Shown here: positions 53,525 to 64,000 of the stretch, piece by piece
Layout: each line of letters opens with the position of its first letter
Numbering within the stretch: position 1 is the first letter of the stretch
Program-made: the position numbers and the translations under genes
The notes under the pieces: generated by a model
What the model saw: only the letters and a program-made list of their open reading frames with translations
What the model was told of the DNA's origin: nothing
Databases searched by the model: none
Assembly (NCBI GenBank): GCA_037176705.1
Contig: CM073886.1
Location: forward strand, 21,003,501 to 21,067,500
Length of the DNA stretch: 64,000 nt
Direction: 5' to 3'
Source of the DNA: Molossus alvarezi
Lineage: Eukaryota; Chordata; Mammalia; Chiroptera; Molossidae

Positions 53525-54130
53525 GCCCAATACTTGATCTTGTAAATCCCCACCCTACTCCCTGATTAGAAATGTTCTGTGGACTCCCCTTTCTTTTGGG
53601 ATAAAGATGAAATTACTTAGAAAGACCTGCATGGAGCTTTGTGGTCCACCCACCTCTCCAGCTCATGCTGTACCCAGCTTCCTCCTTGTTCTCTGCACTC
53701 CAGCTACGTGTGTGTGTGTGTGAGTGTGTGTGTGAGTGTGAATCCTCACCCTTGCCATATGCCCGTCCTGTTTCAGGACCTTTGCACATGCTCTGCTCTT
53801 TGTGCCAAATGCTCTTTGACCCAGTTAACTCTTCCTCATCTTTGAGGTCTCATATCAAGTGTCACTTCCTCCAGGAAGCCTTCCTGACAAGGTTAGCTTC
53901 CCTTGTTATCTGTTCTCACAGTTCCTGTACCTTTTCTTTCAGAGTCTTGCATGGTTGCAATTTTAGATTCATCTGTGAGATCCTTTGATTAACATGGGAT
54001 CCTTTGATTAACATGAGATCCTTTGATTATCGTGTGTACCCCACTGTGCCATCAGCTCCAGGAAGGTAGGGACTGTGTCTATTTCTGCTTATTTCTATTT
54101 CTCTTGTACAAATCTTACAAATCCCAGTGT
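53525..54130 (+). mobile_element. L2 LINE relic, 3' part
   Basis: Gggataaagatgaaattact, cctttgcacatgctctgctc, tcacttcctccaggaagcct and caggaaggtagggactgtgt follow the L2 3' order. A (GT)n run (53707-53737) and a 19-bp tandem repeat interrupt it. Confidence 0.85.
53979..54033. repeat. Three-copy 19-bp tandem repeat
   Basis: The unit gatcctttgattaacatgg starts at 53979, 53998 and 54017; the third copy has gattatcgtg. Confidence 0.95.
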
Positions 54131-54474
54131 TACTGTGGCTAGCTAGTTATCAACAGGAAGAGGGCATTGTTGAGCATGGTCAGCTGGAGAACATGAGTCT
54201 GTTTGCTTCACTAGGAAACTAGAGCTTAACAACCCTCTCCTCCCCTGTGTAGGGAGCAGCCTGCCCTCTGTTCAGGATTATTGGTGGGGAAAAGGGGGAG
54301 GTAAACACAGCAGAAATCAAAAGGGCGCAGGGGGAGGTGCTTGAGCCCAGAGGCCTGGCAGTCTAACCTGAGAAAGGGATCATGGCCAGGAGATAGACCC
54401 ATCAGAAGCCCCAACGAAAGCTTGGGAAGTTGAAAAAACTCCTGGTTATAATCCCATGTGAACAAAGAATCTCT

Positions 54475-54510
<36 letters not shown>

Positions 54511-55068
54511 TCTACACTCTCCCCATGCATTTGCAGGTTCTCTCTTGCCTGCTGGGGATCACACAACCATACAGTCTAGAAGCTACCAGGCCGTGGCAGA
54601 CCACATGGGTTCCAAAGGAGTAAGCTTTTGATTCTTTTGATTCTGCATCACCAATAAATCACCTTACCACATCACAGTCTCATGTGTGTGGGTCCCATGG
54701 AAGAGCCTAATTTCCACCGACAACACCAGTGTCTGGCATATAATGGGCAGTCAACAAATCTTTGTTGAATGAGGGTGTGAGGCCCTTCTTACGGACTCCT
54801 CCAGGTTTCCAGCATCCCCCAGTTGCCTGCAGGACTCAGCTTTGGTCTTGCTGCTGGCCTTCTTCAGCAAGGCTCAGTGATAAGACATGCTTCTTAAGCT
54901 CTGGAGTTTGCAATAAGTGCAACACAGACTTAAGTCCCAGTTTTGTCTTTCAGTGGTTGCGTGACATTGGGTCAGGGACCTGCCCCTTCTCATGTGGCTT
55001 CCTTATCTCTGAGGTGGAGGTAGATCTGCTGCAGGAGGCTCATGGCCCCCACACATTTTTCTTTTCTT
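54131..55068. other. Unassigned sequence with (CT)n
   Basis: A (CT) run lies at 54478-54508. 54720-54775 (agtgtctggcatataatggg, acaaatctttgttgaatgag) is an L2 3' terminus. No exon is recognised. Confidence 0.45.
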
Positions 55069-55289
55069 AAAAAATATTTTTTTCCCTTTATTGATTTTTA
55101 GAGAGAGAGGAAAGGAGAGGGAGAGAGAGATAGAAACGTTGATGAGAGAGAACATCGATTGGCCGCCTCCTGTATGCCCCCCACTGAGGATCAGGTCCAC
55201 AACCTAAGCAAGTGTCCTGACCAGGAATCAAACTGGTGACCTCTTGGTGCATGGGTCGATGCTCAACCACTGAGCCACACCGGCTGGAC
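55069..55289 (-). mobile_element. VES-like SINE, type B
   Basis: Tttattgatttttagagaga, ccccccactgaggatcaggt, reversed head ending gagccacaccggctggac. Confidence 0.92.
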
Positions 55290-55303
55290 TCCAGCCTCTT
55301 TTC

Positions 55304-55570
55304 TTTCTTTCTTTCTTTTTTTTTTTTTATCCTCACCTGAGGACATTTTTCCATTTTTTTTTGCACAGATAGAGTGGGAGGGAGAGAGAGGAAGAGAGAG
55401 GGAGAGAGAAACATCGATGTGAAAGAGACACATCGAGTGGCTGCCACCCGCACGACCAACCAGGGCCGGGGACAAACTGCAACCGAGGTACATGCCCTTA
55501 GTGGGAACCGAACCCAGGTCTCTCCAGACCGCAGGCCGATGCTCTAACCGCTGAGCCAAACCGGCCAGGG
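55304..55570 (-). mobile_element. VES-like SINE, type A
   Basis: (TTTC) and T-rich tail, tatcctcacctgaggacatt, reversed head ending gccaaaccggccaggg. Perfect 13-bp TSD ccagcctcttttc at 55291-55303 and 55571-55583. Confidence 0.96.
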
Positions 55571-55583
55571 CCAGCCTCTTTTC

Positions 55584-55626
55584 AAAAAAATTTTTTTATT
55601 TATTGATTTGAAAGAGAGAGAGAGAG

Positions 55627-55673
<47 letters not shown>

Positions 55674-55800
55674 AACATCAATTTGTTGTTCCACTCATTT
55701 ATGCATTCATTGGTTCTTATACATGCTCTGACCAGGGATCGACCCTGCAACCTTGGCATATCTAGCTGTTGTTCTAACCAACTGAGCTACCCGGCCAGGC
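55584..55800 (-). mobile_element. VES-related SINE, type C, with (GAAA)n
   Basis: Tttatttattgatttgaaag, (GA)n and (GAAA)n at about 55612-55666, then cactcatttatgcattcatt, and reversed head ending gagctacccggccaggcc. Same body type as at 7922. Confidence 0.88.
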
Positions 55801-58122
55801 CCCTTCTAGCTTCTCGCTCCATCTTCTGTCCCTAGGACCTCAGCTGCAAAGGGAAAACCAGAGGTTGGCAGGGCTGGGGGGATGTGCTTGAGGGTCCCAA
55901 GGGGCTGAGTGTTCACCATACTCTCTTTTACACCCTCTCCATGGCTATTGATTGCTGCAAAACCTGCAATTTTGGCTTCTTAAGAAAAACAAAATTGATA
56001 CTCCATTAGCTAACACCTTCTGTAGGCCATCCAATGCAGGGCCCTGTGGGGGATGCTCACTGGGGCTGCGGCTGGAGGCCCGGCTCTCACAGAGGCCTGA
56101 GAGCCGATGGGTGCTGAGTACAGAGCTGCTTACGATGTGTCTTCTGCTCCCCTCAGCCAGGAACTCCAGCCAACAGCAAAGAAAGAGCCGTGGGATGCAG
56201 GCTTTGAAGGAATTCATTCATTCCACAAATACTGATCGAGTTCCTACTCTGAGGGGAGTGGCTTGAGGGTGGGACAGGTGCACAGTTGGATCCTGGGTCA
56301 TCCCTGCTCTGCTGAGTACTCGTGTGTGTCTAGTGTGGGCCTAGCATGCAGTGAGTAGGTGACTGCTGAATACAGGCTGAATGACGGAATCTGTTTTGCG
56401 GTGATTGGCAAGGCACACGTTTCTCTGAGCTTCAGCCCTTCATCACTGAGATGGGCCTACTACCAGCCCTTTCCATGGGTCGTGAGGACGCTGCAGGAGC
56501 TGGGCGGAGCTGGCGCACTGTAGACCCTCCACAGGCAGGGGCTTTGACGCGATGGGGACTTGAAATCTGCCCTGCCTGGCGGCAGAGAACTATTTCCATC
56601 TGGAATTGTATTATACCTGGGCCTCCTCTCTTCTGCGGCTGGTAATCCAGATTGTTTTTTCTCTTTCCTAATTATATTCATTTGCTTTTCCCTCTCTTTG
56701 GTTACATGAGCTGTGATATTAGACTTCGTTGGCTGCGAAGGTTGAATGCTCTTCTAATTATAAGAAAAATGGCTCTTTCTTTCTTCCATTAGTCCTAATG
56801 GAAATTAGTTGTGTAAATCTCATAGCTTTGGGCTAAATCTCTAGGCCTCCAGCGACTTGGCTGAATGCAACCTTCGGAAGGAAGTTGGAAGGCCGCCCTA
56901 AGCTGTGTGGAGGCCAGTACTGTGATTTTGGAGCTGGGGAGACCTGATTTTGAAGCCAGTAATGAGCTGTATGACCTGGGGCATCCACCTCACCTCCTGG
57001 TGTCAGTGTCTTCATCTGTAAAATGGGCCTAGTGATATTTACTAGGTGATGTTAGTGTGTGGTTTCACACTGTCCTAAGATTAGGGGGTGTGGAGATGGA
57101 TTCTCTTGATGTGACAGCTGCTTCCCTTCTTATCCTACCTGTCACGGCTGCCTTCCTGTGATGCCACACACCTGGAGAGGGTGGCCCTTCTGGACGTCCA
57201 GATGTGTCCCGTGGAGTCTGCTATTAGGGCTGCCAAAAGGAGACAGACAATTGTATGCCACTATTTTCCTGAATCCCTTTGTCCCAAGGTGTTTGGATGG
57301 ATAGATGTGGGTGGCGATTTCTGGACTGACTCAGATCTGTAAGCTTTCTCTGTCACTTCCCCTAGCTATCTCTCCAAGGACATCTTTATTACATGCTATA
57401 GTGATTGTCCCAGAAGAGAAGCCAGCCCTTCAAAGACACACATGAAAGATGACTGTATGGGACCAAGAGCTCATTCCTCATCCTTGGGCTCCCAACAAAA
57501 TACAGAAAGGAGAGAAGGCTCAATTCTGAAGCAGAGTGGAAGGAGGGGGAGGGTGGTGGGTGTGGCCAGTGTGGTGGAAGAGAGTGGTCTGATAATTCCC
57601 ACCTTCCACAGGTTAATTGTAAGGCCACAGGGATGCTGCTCAGTTTCTCCACACGTAAGTTTTTCATCTGCAGTCCTCTGTGTCGGGTCCTGGCCACATC
57701 TCCACATCTCCAGAGAGGCACGGGGACGAAGGAGATCTCAGTCACCAGGCAGAGCCCAGAGGAGTTTTGAGATCTTGGCTCTTCGGCCCCTCACCTCCAA
57801 CGCCGCATCCACATCTCTGCGGAGGGAACATGGGCTGTGGCAGGATCCCAGCCACTGCCTTCGAGTGTGGCCTGCAAGACCTTCCTATCATCCAGGCCTC
57901 CAGCATAGTGGGAGGGCAGAGGTGGGCAGGAGTGGGCAGTGGGGACTGGGAGAGGAGGGAACCCATTCCTCCAAAGCCTTTCCTCTGGTGCTTCATGGGG
58001 TGCCCTCAGGGATGGAGGAGGCTGATGCCACCCGAGGCCCATGGCAGCCTGCTCTGAGCTCAACTCTAAGGAGCCTGCCTGCTGAGGTCTCCACTCTTCA
58101 GTTCTATCCTGGGTTACAAAGA
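55801..58122. other. Unassigned sequence with a MIR relic
   Basis: 56925-57060 is MIR-like on the plus strand (agctgtatgacctggggcat, cttcatctgtaaaatgggcc). 56690-56845 is a conserved-looking AT-rich block. The 227-codon frame at 57442-58125 has no recognisable domain. No exon is recognised. Confidence 0.4.
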
Positions 58123-58147
58123 TGATGATGATGATGATGATGATGAG
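58123..58147. repeat. (GAT)n microsatellite
   Basis: Gatgatgat repeated about eight times, directly before the L1 start. Confidence 0.97.
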
Positions 58148-58696
58148 TGTGTCACTAATCATCAGAGAAATGCAAACCAAAAACACAAGGACATACCACC
58201 TCACACCTGTCAGAATGACAATCATCAGTCAATCAACAAACTACAAGTGCTGGTGAGGGTGTGGAGAAAAGGGAACCCTCGTGCACTGCTGGTGGGTATG
58301 CAGACTGGTGTAACCACTCTGGAAAACAGTGTGGAGGTTCCTCAAAAAATTAAGAATGGAACTGCCTATGACCCAGCGATTCTACTTCTGGTGATATATC
58401 CAAAGAAATTGGAAATACTAATTCAAAAGAATATATACACCCCCATGTTCACTGCAGCATTATTTACGATGGCCAAGAAATGGAAGCAACCCAAGTGCCC
58501 ATCAGTAGACAAGTGGATAGAAAAACTGTGGTACACATATACAATAGAGTACTACTTGGTCATTAAAAAAAAAGAAATTTTACCTTTTGCAATAGCGTGA
58601 ATGAACCTGGAGGGTATTATGCTGAGTGAAATAAGTCAGACAGAGAAAGACAAATACCATATGATTTCAATTATATGTGGAATCTTAAGAACAAAA

Positions 58697-58863
58697 TACA
58701 CATCCCTCTTCTTCTTGGTGGGGTCGGGCGTGTGGTCTGGTCCCCGTAATGTGCAGAGGCAGAGTGAGAGAGCTCCGGGCCCCAGGAGTCACGTCTTTGG
58801 TGCCTACGATTTCCAATCCGCCAGTTCTGAACTCAAGTGCTGGGACACAGGACAAAAAGAAAA
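58697..58863 (+). other. Unidentified segment inserted in L1 3'UTR
   Basis: About 150 bp, from cacatccctcttcttcttgg to gctgggacacagg, then an A-rich stretch acaaaaagaaaaag. Flanks aagaacaaaata and aagaacaaaaga look like a target duplication. It is GC-richer than the L1 and not a SINE. It could be a retroposed piece of a cellular RNA; I do not recognise the source. Confidence 0.55.
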
Positions 58864-58986
58864 AGAACAAAAGAGGCAAACAAAATAGAACAGTCTCATA
58901 GACACAGAGAACAGACTGATGGTTGACAGAGGGCAGGGATTGGGGGGCTGGGTGAAAAAAGTGAATGGATTAAGAAGTACAAATTG

Positions 58987-59241
58987 CCCTGGCCGGTTTG
59001 GCTCAGCGGTTAGAGCATCGGCCTGTGGTCCAGAGAGACCCGAGTTTGGTTCCCGCTAAGGGCACATACCTCGGTTGCAGTTTGTCCCCGACTCTGGTTG
59101 GTCGTGCAGGTGGCAGCCACTCGATGTGTCCCTTTCATGTCGATGTTTCTCTCTCTCTCTTCCTCTCTCTCCCTCCCACTCTATCTGAACAAAAAAAATA
59201 AAATAAAAAAGTATCCTTGGGTGACAATTAAAAAACAAAAA
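58987..59241 (+). mobile_element. VES-like SINE, type A, intact, in L1
   Basis: Head gccctggccggtttggctca, complete body, gtatccttgggtgacaatt in place of the hairpin segment, A-tail. Perfect 15-bp TSD aagaagtacaaattg at 58972-58986 and 59242-59256. Confidence 0.97.
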
Positions 59242-59446
59242 AAGAAGTACAAATTGGTAGTTACAGAAATTACAACATAGGGAATATAGTCGATAATATC
59301 ATAATAATTGTGGTGCCAGGTGGGTACTAGAATTATCAGGGGGACCACTCTGTAAAGTACATGATTGTCTAACCACTATGTTGTACACCTGAAACTGATA
59401 CAGAGTGATATTGAATGTAAACTGTAATTGAAAAATAATATTTAAA

Positions 59447-60544
59447 AAAAGAAAACAAAGAGAATGGGAGTGAAGAAATGAGGGGGAGAAAATGAGAGAG
59501 GAAGGTGAAGGAGGGCAAGAGAGGACATAGGGAAAAAGCATTCCTTTTTTTTGCTGTGTTCTTCCCCTGCTTCTTACCGAGGAGGAGGCAGCTGCCCCTG
59601 TTCCACTCTGGACTATTCGTCAGTTGCACATGTGGTCTTTCAGCTTCCACTGGAGGGAGCACGGGTGATGGAACCCTGTCATTGCTATTCTGTTCAGGAA
59701 GCTGGACGCTGCAGGCTCGCATGGAAATGAATCCACCGGAATCCAAGCCACACCACGAGCAGCCCAGCAGCCCTGGCTATGGCGCTGGCCCAGGAACAGA
59801 AGCAGACGCCTGTGCTTGGTTCTTGGATCATAAAGGGGAGGGGAGGCAGGGCTGAGCAGTGGGCACTATTCTCGGTAGCTGTACCATTCATGCTCAGCTG
59901 ACCCCTCCTGCAGCCCCCTGGGAGAGGAAATGAGAATGTAATGATGACAGAGTCTTGGTGGGGGGTGGGGCGTGAACCTCCCGCAGCCTGTTCACGGGCT
60001 GCAGAAGCCTGTGCCAGATCAGGACATGGCCTTTACCTGCCCTGGAAGAAATACAACTGCCTTCATCTTGAGCGGGCCTCGAGGGTCAGGAGCCAGCCCA
60101 GTGCTGTGGGAAGAGCAGGATCTACAGTCAAACACAGCAGTGGCCTGTCCCTTAACCTCCCCAGGTCCCCATTTCTGCATTTGTCAGGTGGAGATGATCA
60201 TAGTAAATCTGTATTTGCTGACATTTATGGAGTATTTACTGTTCCAAATGCGTGAGGGTGTCATCTCTAATTTATACTCAAAACAGACTTCTGGTTTTCT
60301 GTTCCTGGGAAACTTAGTGACTTAAAAAGTCAATTGATCATTACCTCTCGCACTTCTGTGGCTTGGCTGGGCTCAGCTGGGCGACTCTGGCTTGGGGTCT
60401 CTCCTGCAGTGGTGGCCCAGGCGCAGTGGGCGTGAGTCATCCGAAGGCCCGACTGGCTCCTCAGGGCTCCTGGCCTCCATCTCCAGGGGTCTCAGCCTTC
60501 AGGATCCCTCCCCACGACTTGAGCTTCTCACAGCATGTGGGAGT
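59447..60544. other. Unassigned sequence
   Basis: No exon is recognised. 59460-59530 is GA-rich. 60120-60290 has MIR-like text. Confidence 0.35.
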
Positions 60545-60690
60545 GCATTCCTCTCTGTGGCTTCTGTAAAAAATTACAACAAATTTAGCAGCTTAAAAAA
60601 TACCCATGAATTACGTGGCAGTTCTGGAGGCCAGACGTCCAGGTGTGTTGTGGCTCAATGAGTCTTTTGCTTAGCATCTCACAAGGCCAA
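60545..60690 (-). mobile_element. MLT1-like LTR fragment
   Basis: Tgtggcttctgtaaaaaatt, tagcagcttaaaaaataccc, ggcagttctggaggccagac resemble the reversed 3' end of an MLT1 LTR. Confidence 0.55.
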
Positions 60691-60784
60691 AATCAAGGTT
60701 CTTTATTGAATGAATGAATGGATGGATGAGTGGCTGGATTCAACTGCCTACTGAGAATGGTTGTTCCTAGAATTAATTTGATGA

Positions 60785-60880
60785 ATATATATATATGGAA
60801 GATATATATATCTATTTCATATATAGATATATACATACATACATATATACATATGTGTGTGTGTGTGTGTGTGTGTGTGT
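60785..60880. repeat. (TA)/(TATACA)/(TG) compound microsatellite
   Basis: Tatatatatggaagatatat, then acatacatacatatatacat, then (GT)n at 60855-60880, ending at the tail of a SINE. Confidence 0.9.
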
Positions 60881-61100
60881 ATCTCTGTTTATCCTTACCT
60901 AAGGATATGTTTATTAATTTTAGAGAGAGAGGAAGGGAGAGAGAGAGAGAGATGAGAGAGAAACATTGGTTGCCTCTTGTACACAACCAGACTGGAGATC
61001 AAACCTGCAACCTAGGTATGTGAACTGACCAGAAATTGAAACCGCAACCTTTTGGTGTACTGGACAACTCTCCAACCAACTAAGCCACCTGGCCGGGGCT
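60881..61100 (-). mobile_element. VES-like SINE, type A-related, diverged
   Basis: Tttatccttacctaaggata, attttagagagagaggaagg, reversed head ending taagccacctggccggggct. The microsatellite on its tail side may have grown from the A-tail. Confidence 0.88.
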
Positions 61101-61786
61101 TGACCACAGGTATCTTTGGTTTGGTTACCTAGGTTGTTGATTCCTTAGCAGAGATCCACAATGTACATTTTTGTTTTTTTTACTACTCTGAGTTAGCCTG
61201 GTGCCTTTAAGTTGCAAAAACATTGGCAATGTGTCTTTTTATATGTATTTTAGTTCCTTGGACACATTTTCCAAAAGGTTGGTTGTTTCATTAACATCTC
61301 AGTGGAGTAATTATAATCATAAAGACAGATATCATACATTGAGTTTCTACTATGTGCTAACTGCTTTAGACTGATCATCTCATTTAATTTCTTTAACAGT
61401 CTTGTGTGGTAGCACAAGGATCCCAACAGTAATAATAACAGTAATGACAACAACAATAATGGCAGTAACAACAGCAGCAAATATTTATTAGGTGTTAGTG
61501 CTGGGCACTGTGCCCTATGATGTATGCACGGTGATTAGCCCACGCCTGCTACCATTAAGGATGTTTGGGCTGAATCTTGGAGACTTCCCAGTGCTCTTGC
61601 CCTCCCAAAGGAGATGCTGGTGTTTTGCAGAAAGAGAACAGGCCCATCCTCCTTCCACCTTCCCAGAGGGCTGGAGAGGGCCCCTCGCCCACCTGCCTCA
61701 GATTGGAAGGTATGAAGAAAGCTTACTCAGTCCTGGAGAGCAGCCCCTAGGTAGTGCTCATGCTGATCAAAAGTTGCCTGGGCTCA
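61101..61786. other. Unassigned sequence
   Basis: 61320-61400 has MIR/L2-like text (ctactatgtgctaactgctt, tttaatttctttaacagtc). 61428-61475 is an imperfect (AAT/CAA)-type run. No exon is recognised. Confidence 0.4.
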
Positions 61787-62052
61787 CCCTGGCTGGTTTG
61801 GCTAAGTGGTTAGAGTGTCAACCTCAACCCAGGGACCAAAGGGTCTTGGGTTTGATTCCTGGACAAGGACAGGTACCTGGGTTGCAGGTTCAGTGCCCTG
61901 TGGGGGTCAAGCAGGAGGCAAACAATTGATGTGGCTCTCTTACATCAATGTTTCTCTCTCTTTTCCTCCACCCCTTTCTTCCATTCTATCAAAAAAAAAA
62001 AAAAAAAAAAATCAATGGAAAAATATCCTCGGGTGAGGATTAACCAAAAAGA
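61787..62052 (+). mobile_element. VES-like SINE, type A variant
   Basis: Head ccctggctggtttggctaag, ttgggtttgattcctggaca, body, A-rich run inside, atatcctcgggtgaggatta and tail. TSD aaaagttgcctgggctca (61769-61786) and aaaagttgtccaggctca (62053-62070), two mismatches. Confidence 0.95.
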
Positions 62053-62070
62053 AAAAGTTGTCCAGGCTCA

Positions 62071-62539
62071 GGAGCAGATTGTTCAGAATTCCTAATAAAA
62101 ACCAAACGGTCTTTACACATTAATCATCGTGTCCTCAGCCCTCGGACTGGAGGTCAGTTGGGGCTTTTGGGAGAGACGCTGTTTATTGTCTCCCTCATTT
62201 ACAGCACCCCACTGGGTCCTTCCCTCAGCTCGGCTGTCCCCCAAGAAGATAGCAGGCCGAAGATGGCCTAAGGTGACACCTGGGCATGGAATTGGGGTGG
62301 TGGAAAGATAGGGTCATCTTCCTTCCATCCCAATTTCATTCCATTTAGCAGCAGAACATTCTTGTTTCAACACAAAATTTTGAAGTAAAAACGAGAGAGA
62401 AACTGCTAATGTTCCCATCCCACGACAATCATTCTCTCCACTTCTCTGCCTTGCCTCCCAATCTTAGCCCAGGTAATAAGAAAATGCAGCTTGTATTGAT
62501 CACATCCTGTTTGCCCCCAGATAAGCAACCAGATCCTAG
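62071..62539. other. Unassigned sequence
   Basis: No gene or repeat is recognised. Confidence 0.35.
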
Positions 62540-62720
62540 AGCCTGGCTGGGTGTGGATCCTGGCTCTGCAGCTTAGTAACTGTGGGACCTTTGGCAAGTC
62601 ACTGATCCTCTCTGAGCCTCAGTTTCCTCATCTGTAATGTGGAGTAACAAAATTACCAACCTCATGGTTATCACGAAGATGAAATGAGATGAGGAAGCAA
62701 AGCTTGAGCCTGCTTCTGGC
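62540..62720 (+). mobile_element. MIR SINE relic
   Basis: Tgtggatcctggctctgcag, gacctttggcaagtcactga, cctcagtttcctcatctgta, atcacgaagatgaaatgaga, in MIR order and well preserved. Confidence 0.88.
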
Positions 62721-62764
62721 ATGGAGCCAATGGCCATGGATGGTGGCTCTTGGTACATCGTAGC

Positions 62765-63085
62765 TCCTGTACCCCTCACTTAATTCTCCCCTCACTTCCA
62801 CAGGGCTTCCCTTCCCCACGGAGTGAGCTACACCTTGTCCTTAGTCTCTCAATGCAAACAGGACTTCTCGGGGAAGCCTTCCCTGCCCCTTGGTCTAGGC
62901 CGCCCTCTTGGTTAGATCCCCTCATCCACCTCTTTCTTCCACATAGAAGTCATCTCATTTTGCAATGTTGCATTCTTTGGTATGATTATCTCATTATTAC
63001 CTCTCTTCTCTTTTGGACTATAAGCTTCAGGAGCAGGTGGTTTCCACTGTATCCTCAGAGCCTGGCTCAGCCCCGACCCGGAGTT
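62765..63085 (+). mobile_element. L2 LINE relic, 3' part
   Basis: Ggggaagccttccctgcccc, catctcattttgcaatgttg, ggactataagcttcaggagc, ctcagagcctggctcagccc follow L2 3' order. Confidence 0.8.
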
Positions 63086-63904
63086 GTCTTCCTTCTTGTA
63101 CTTCCCTGAGCCAGATGGCCGAGAACTCTTAATGAACTCACTGAGTTTTTTTCTGAGCTGGGTATATCTGCTGTCTCTGAAAACGTGACTCCCATAACCC
63201 ACCTCTCACTGCTAGTTCTACTTCCTCTGAGGCAGGAATCTCCCCAAATTGGAGGGGATGCTGACTTTGCTGGGGTTGCTTTGGATTATAATATGGCTTC
63301 ATCATCTGGGCTTCTGCAGCATCCTCACCTTGGGAGAGGTGTCCCAGATGGGTCGAAGTGACTTGTTACAGTTGACTCAGGGGGTGTGAATCAAGCCTGC
63401 TCTCCATTCTGGGGTGGGAAGCACAATCTCAAACCCAGTCAGAGACCGAAGGCAGGGATCTGGGAGGCTTGGTGAGAGGAGAGAGAGAGAAGAGATGCAT
63501 TTCTCTTGCTACCGATGCCAGCTTTGTGTCCATTAGAGGACTGAGTCTCAAATGATGAGAGACTCCTGGGTGGGCTTATTTCTTCCCTCCAGTCCTGGAA
63601 GACTGTAAAGGCTTAGTAGATTCTATGATACTCCTGAGACAGACTTGCCAGGGACTGTCTCTGCCTAATGATTGACAATAAAGATGCCAGTTGGAACCAA
63701 ATGTGTATTACCCTGTTGGTCAAATTTATTTGCAAATTCTGGTTCTGCAGTCCCTTTGGTAGCACAACACTTCAGTCTCTTAAGGCACTATTATTTAAAT
63801 TTTGCAAACTGGGCTTGGCCTAGGCTCAACAAACCAGAGCTATCCCAGTTTCTGGGGACACATTCATCTCAGGCTCCTTTTGGCTGGCCTAAGAGATAGT
63901 CAAT
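63086..63904. other. Unassigned sequence
   Basis: No exon or repeat is recognised. Confidence 0.35.
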
Positions 63905-64000
63905 GATTAAGGCTGTGGCGTTGGGAAGAAAAGAACTGGTTCAAATCTTGGCTCTTCCATTTCTCAGCCGTGTGGTCTTGGACAGTTGACTTCACATCTC
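63905..64000 (+). mobile_element. MIR SINE relic, cut by window end
   Basis: Aggctgtggcgttgggaaga, tcaaatcttggctcttccat, gtgtggtcttggacagttga: MIR head and core, continuing past the window. Confidence 0.75.

Larger units (their letters stand above)
58150..59446 (+). mobile_element. 5'-truncated L1 with two later insertions
   Basis: ORF2 C-terminal region from cactaatcatcagagaaatg, with a frame (58247-58600) still encoding IPLL-like LLLVIYPKKLE, KKWKQPKCPSVDKWIEK and YTIEYYLVIKKKE. The 3'UTR follows (ggtgccaggtgggtactaga, gtacacctgaaactgataca). A roughly 165-bp foreign segment (about 58697-58863) and a type A SINE (58987) split the 3'UTR. The 3'UTR differs from that of the copies at 22 and 27 kb, so this is an older subfamily. 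Confidence 0.9.

Noticed and set aside
57442..58125. 227-codon open frame on the plus strand
   Set aside because: No known domain, and overlapping frames of similar length exist on both strands; looks like chance in GC-rich sequence.
60730..61023. 97-codon frame rich in Ile/Tyr and Val/Cys
   Set aside because: Translation of TATATA and (GT)n microsatellites plus the GA tract of a SINE.

Overview
The window is mammalian nuclear DNA, and the repeats point to a bat (Chiroptera, probably Yangochiroptera). I count about 50 copies of tRNA-derived SINEs of the bat VES type. No rRNA, functional tRNA, CRISPR or operon-like structure is present, and I recognise no exon of a host protein-coding gene. 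The window therefore looks intergenic or deeply intronic. The open reading frames are chance frames, frames through SINEs, or remains of transposon proteins.

Three SINE types recur. Type A is about 250 bp: tRNA-like head, GA/CT-rich body, and a 3' hairpin of the form TCCTCGGGTGAGGA before the A-tail. Type B is about 200-240 bp with a head like GGCTGGTGTGGCTCAGTGG and a tail like TCAATAAA. Type C is rarer, with a body containing TTATGCATTCATTGG. Most copies (about 40 of 50) lie on the minus strand. Many have intact target-site duplications (TSDs), and several are nested or reuse one target site.

1-11.4 kb: scattered SINEs, MIR/L2 relics and an old L1 on the plus strand (about 8.8-10.8 kb), including an unusual tRNA-head-only SINE at 9932. 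11.5-13.3 kb: old L1 on the minus strand, carrying a small DNA transposon, SINEs and a 56-bp L1 tail insertion. 14-15.3 kb: mostly unassigned sequence. 15974-18584: a nearly complete pogo/Tigger DNA transposon with TIRs, a TA duplication and a transposase frame of about 600 codons, broken only by loss of the presumed ATG and one SINE. 19.4-22.1 kb: 5'-truncated L1 with nested SINEs. 23-24 kb: a possible solo LTR inside an MLT1 LTR, followed by three SINEs at one reused target. 26.5-27.6 kb: L1 inside MLT1. 33.6-34.2 kb: a nonautonomous Tigger-type element in an ATAGAT-like array. 37-43 kb: L1, MLT1, L2 and SINE mosaic. 45.9-48.1 kb: an L1-derived element with 5'UTR, ORF1 and 3'UTR but no ORF2, carrying a 49-nt tail-less SINE head with perfect TSDs. 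48.3-64 kb: unassigned sequence, an AT-rich block at 49.3-49.7 kb, microsatellites, L2/MIR relics and an L1 at 58.1-59.4 kb.

The strongest candidates for something undescribed are the Tigger with its phased subterminal motif array, the short SINE derivatives (9932, 20571, 31716, 47702), and the ORF2-less L1. Family names for old repeats come from recognising consensus-like text by eye; a RepeatMasker run would settle subfamily names and exact ends.
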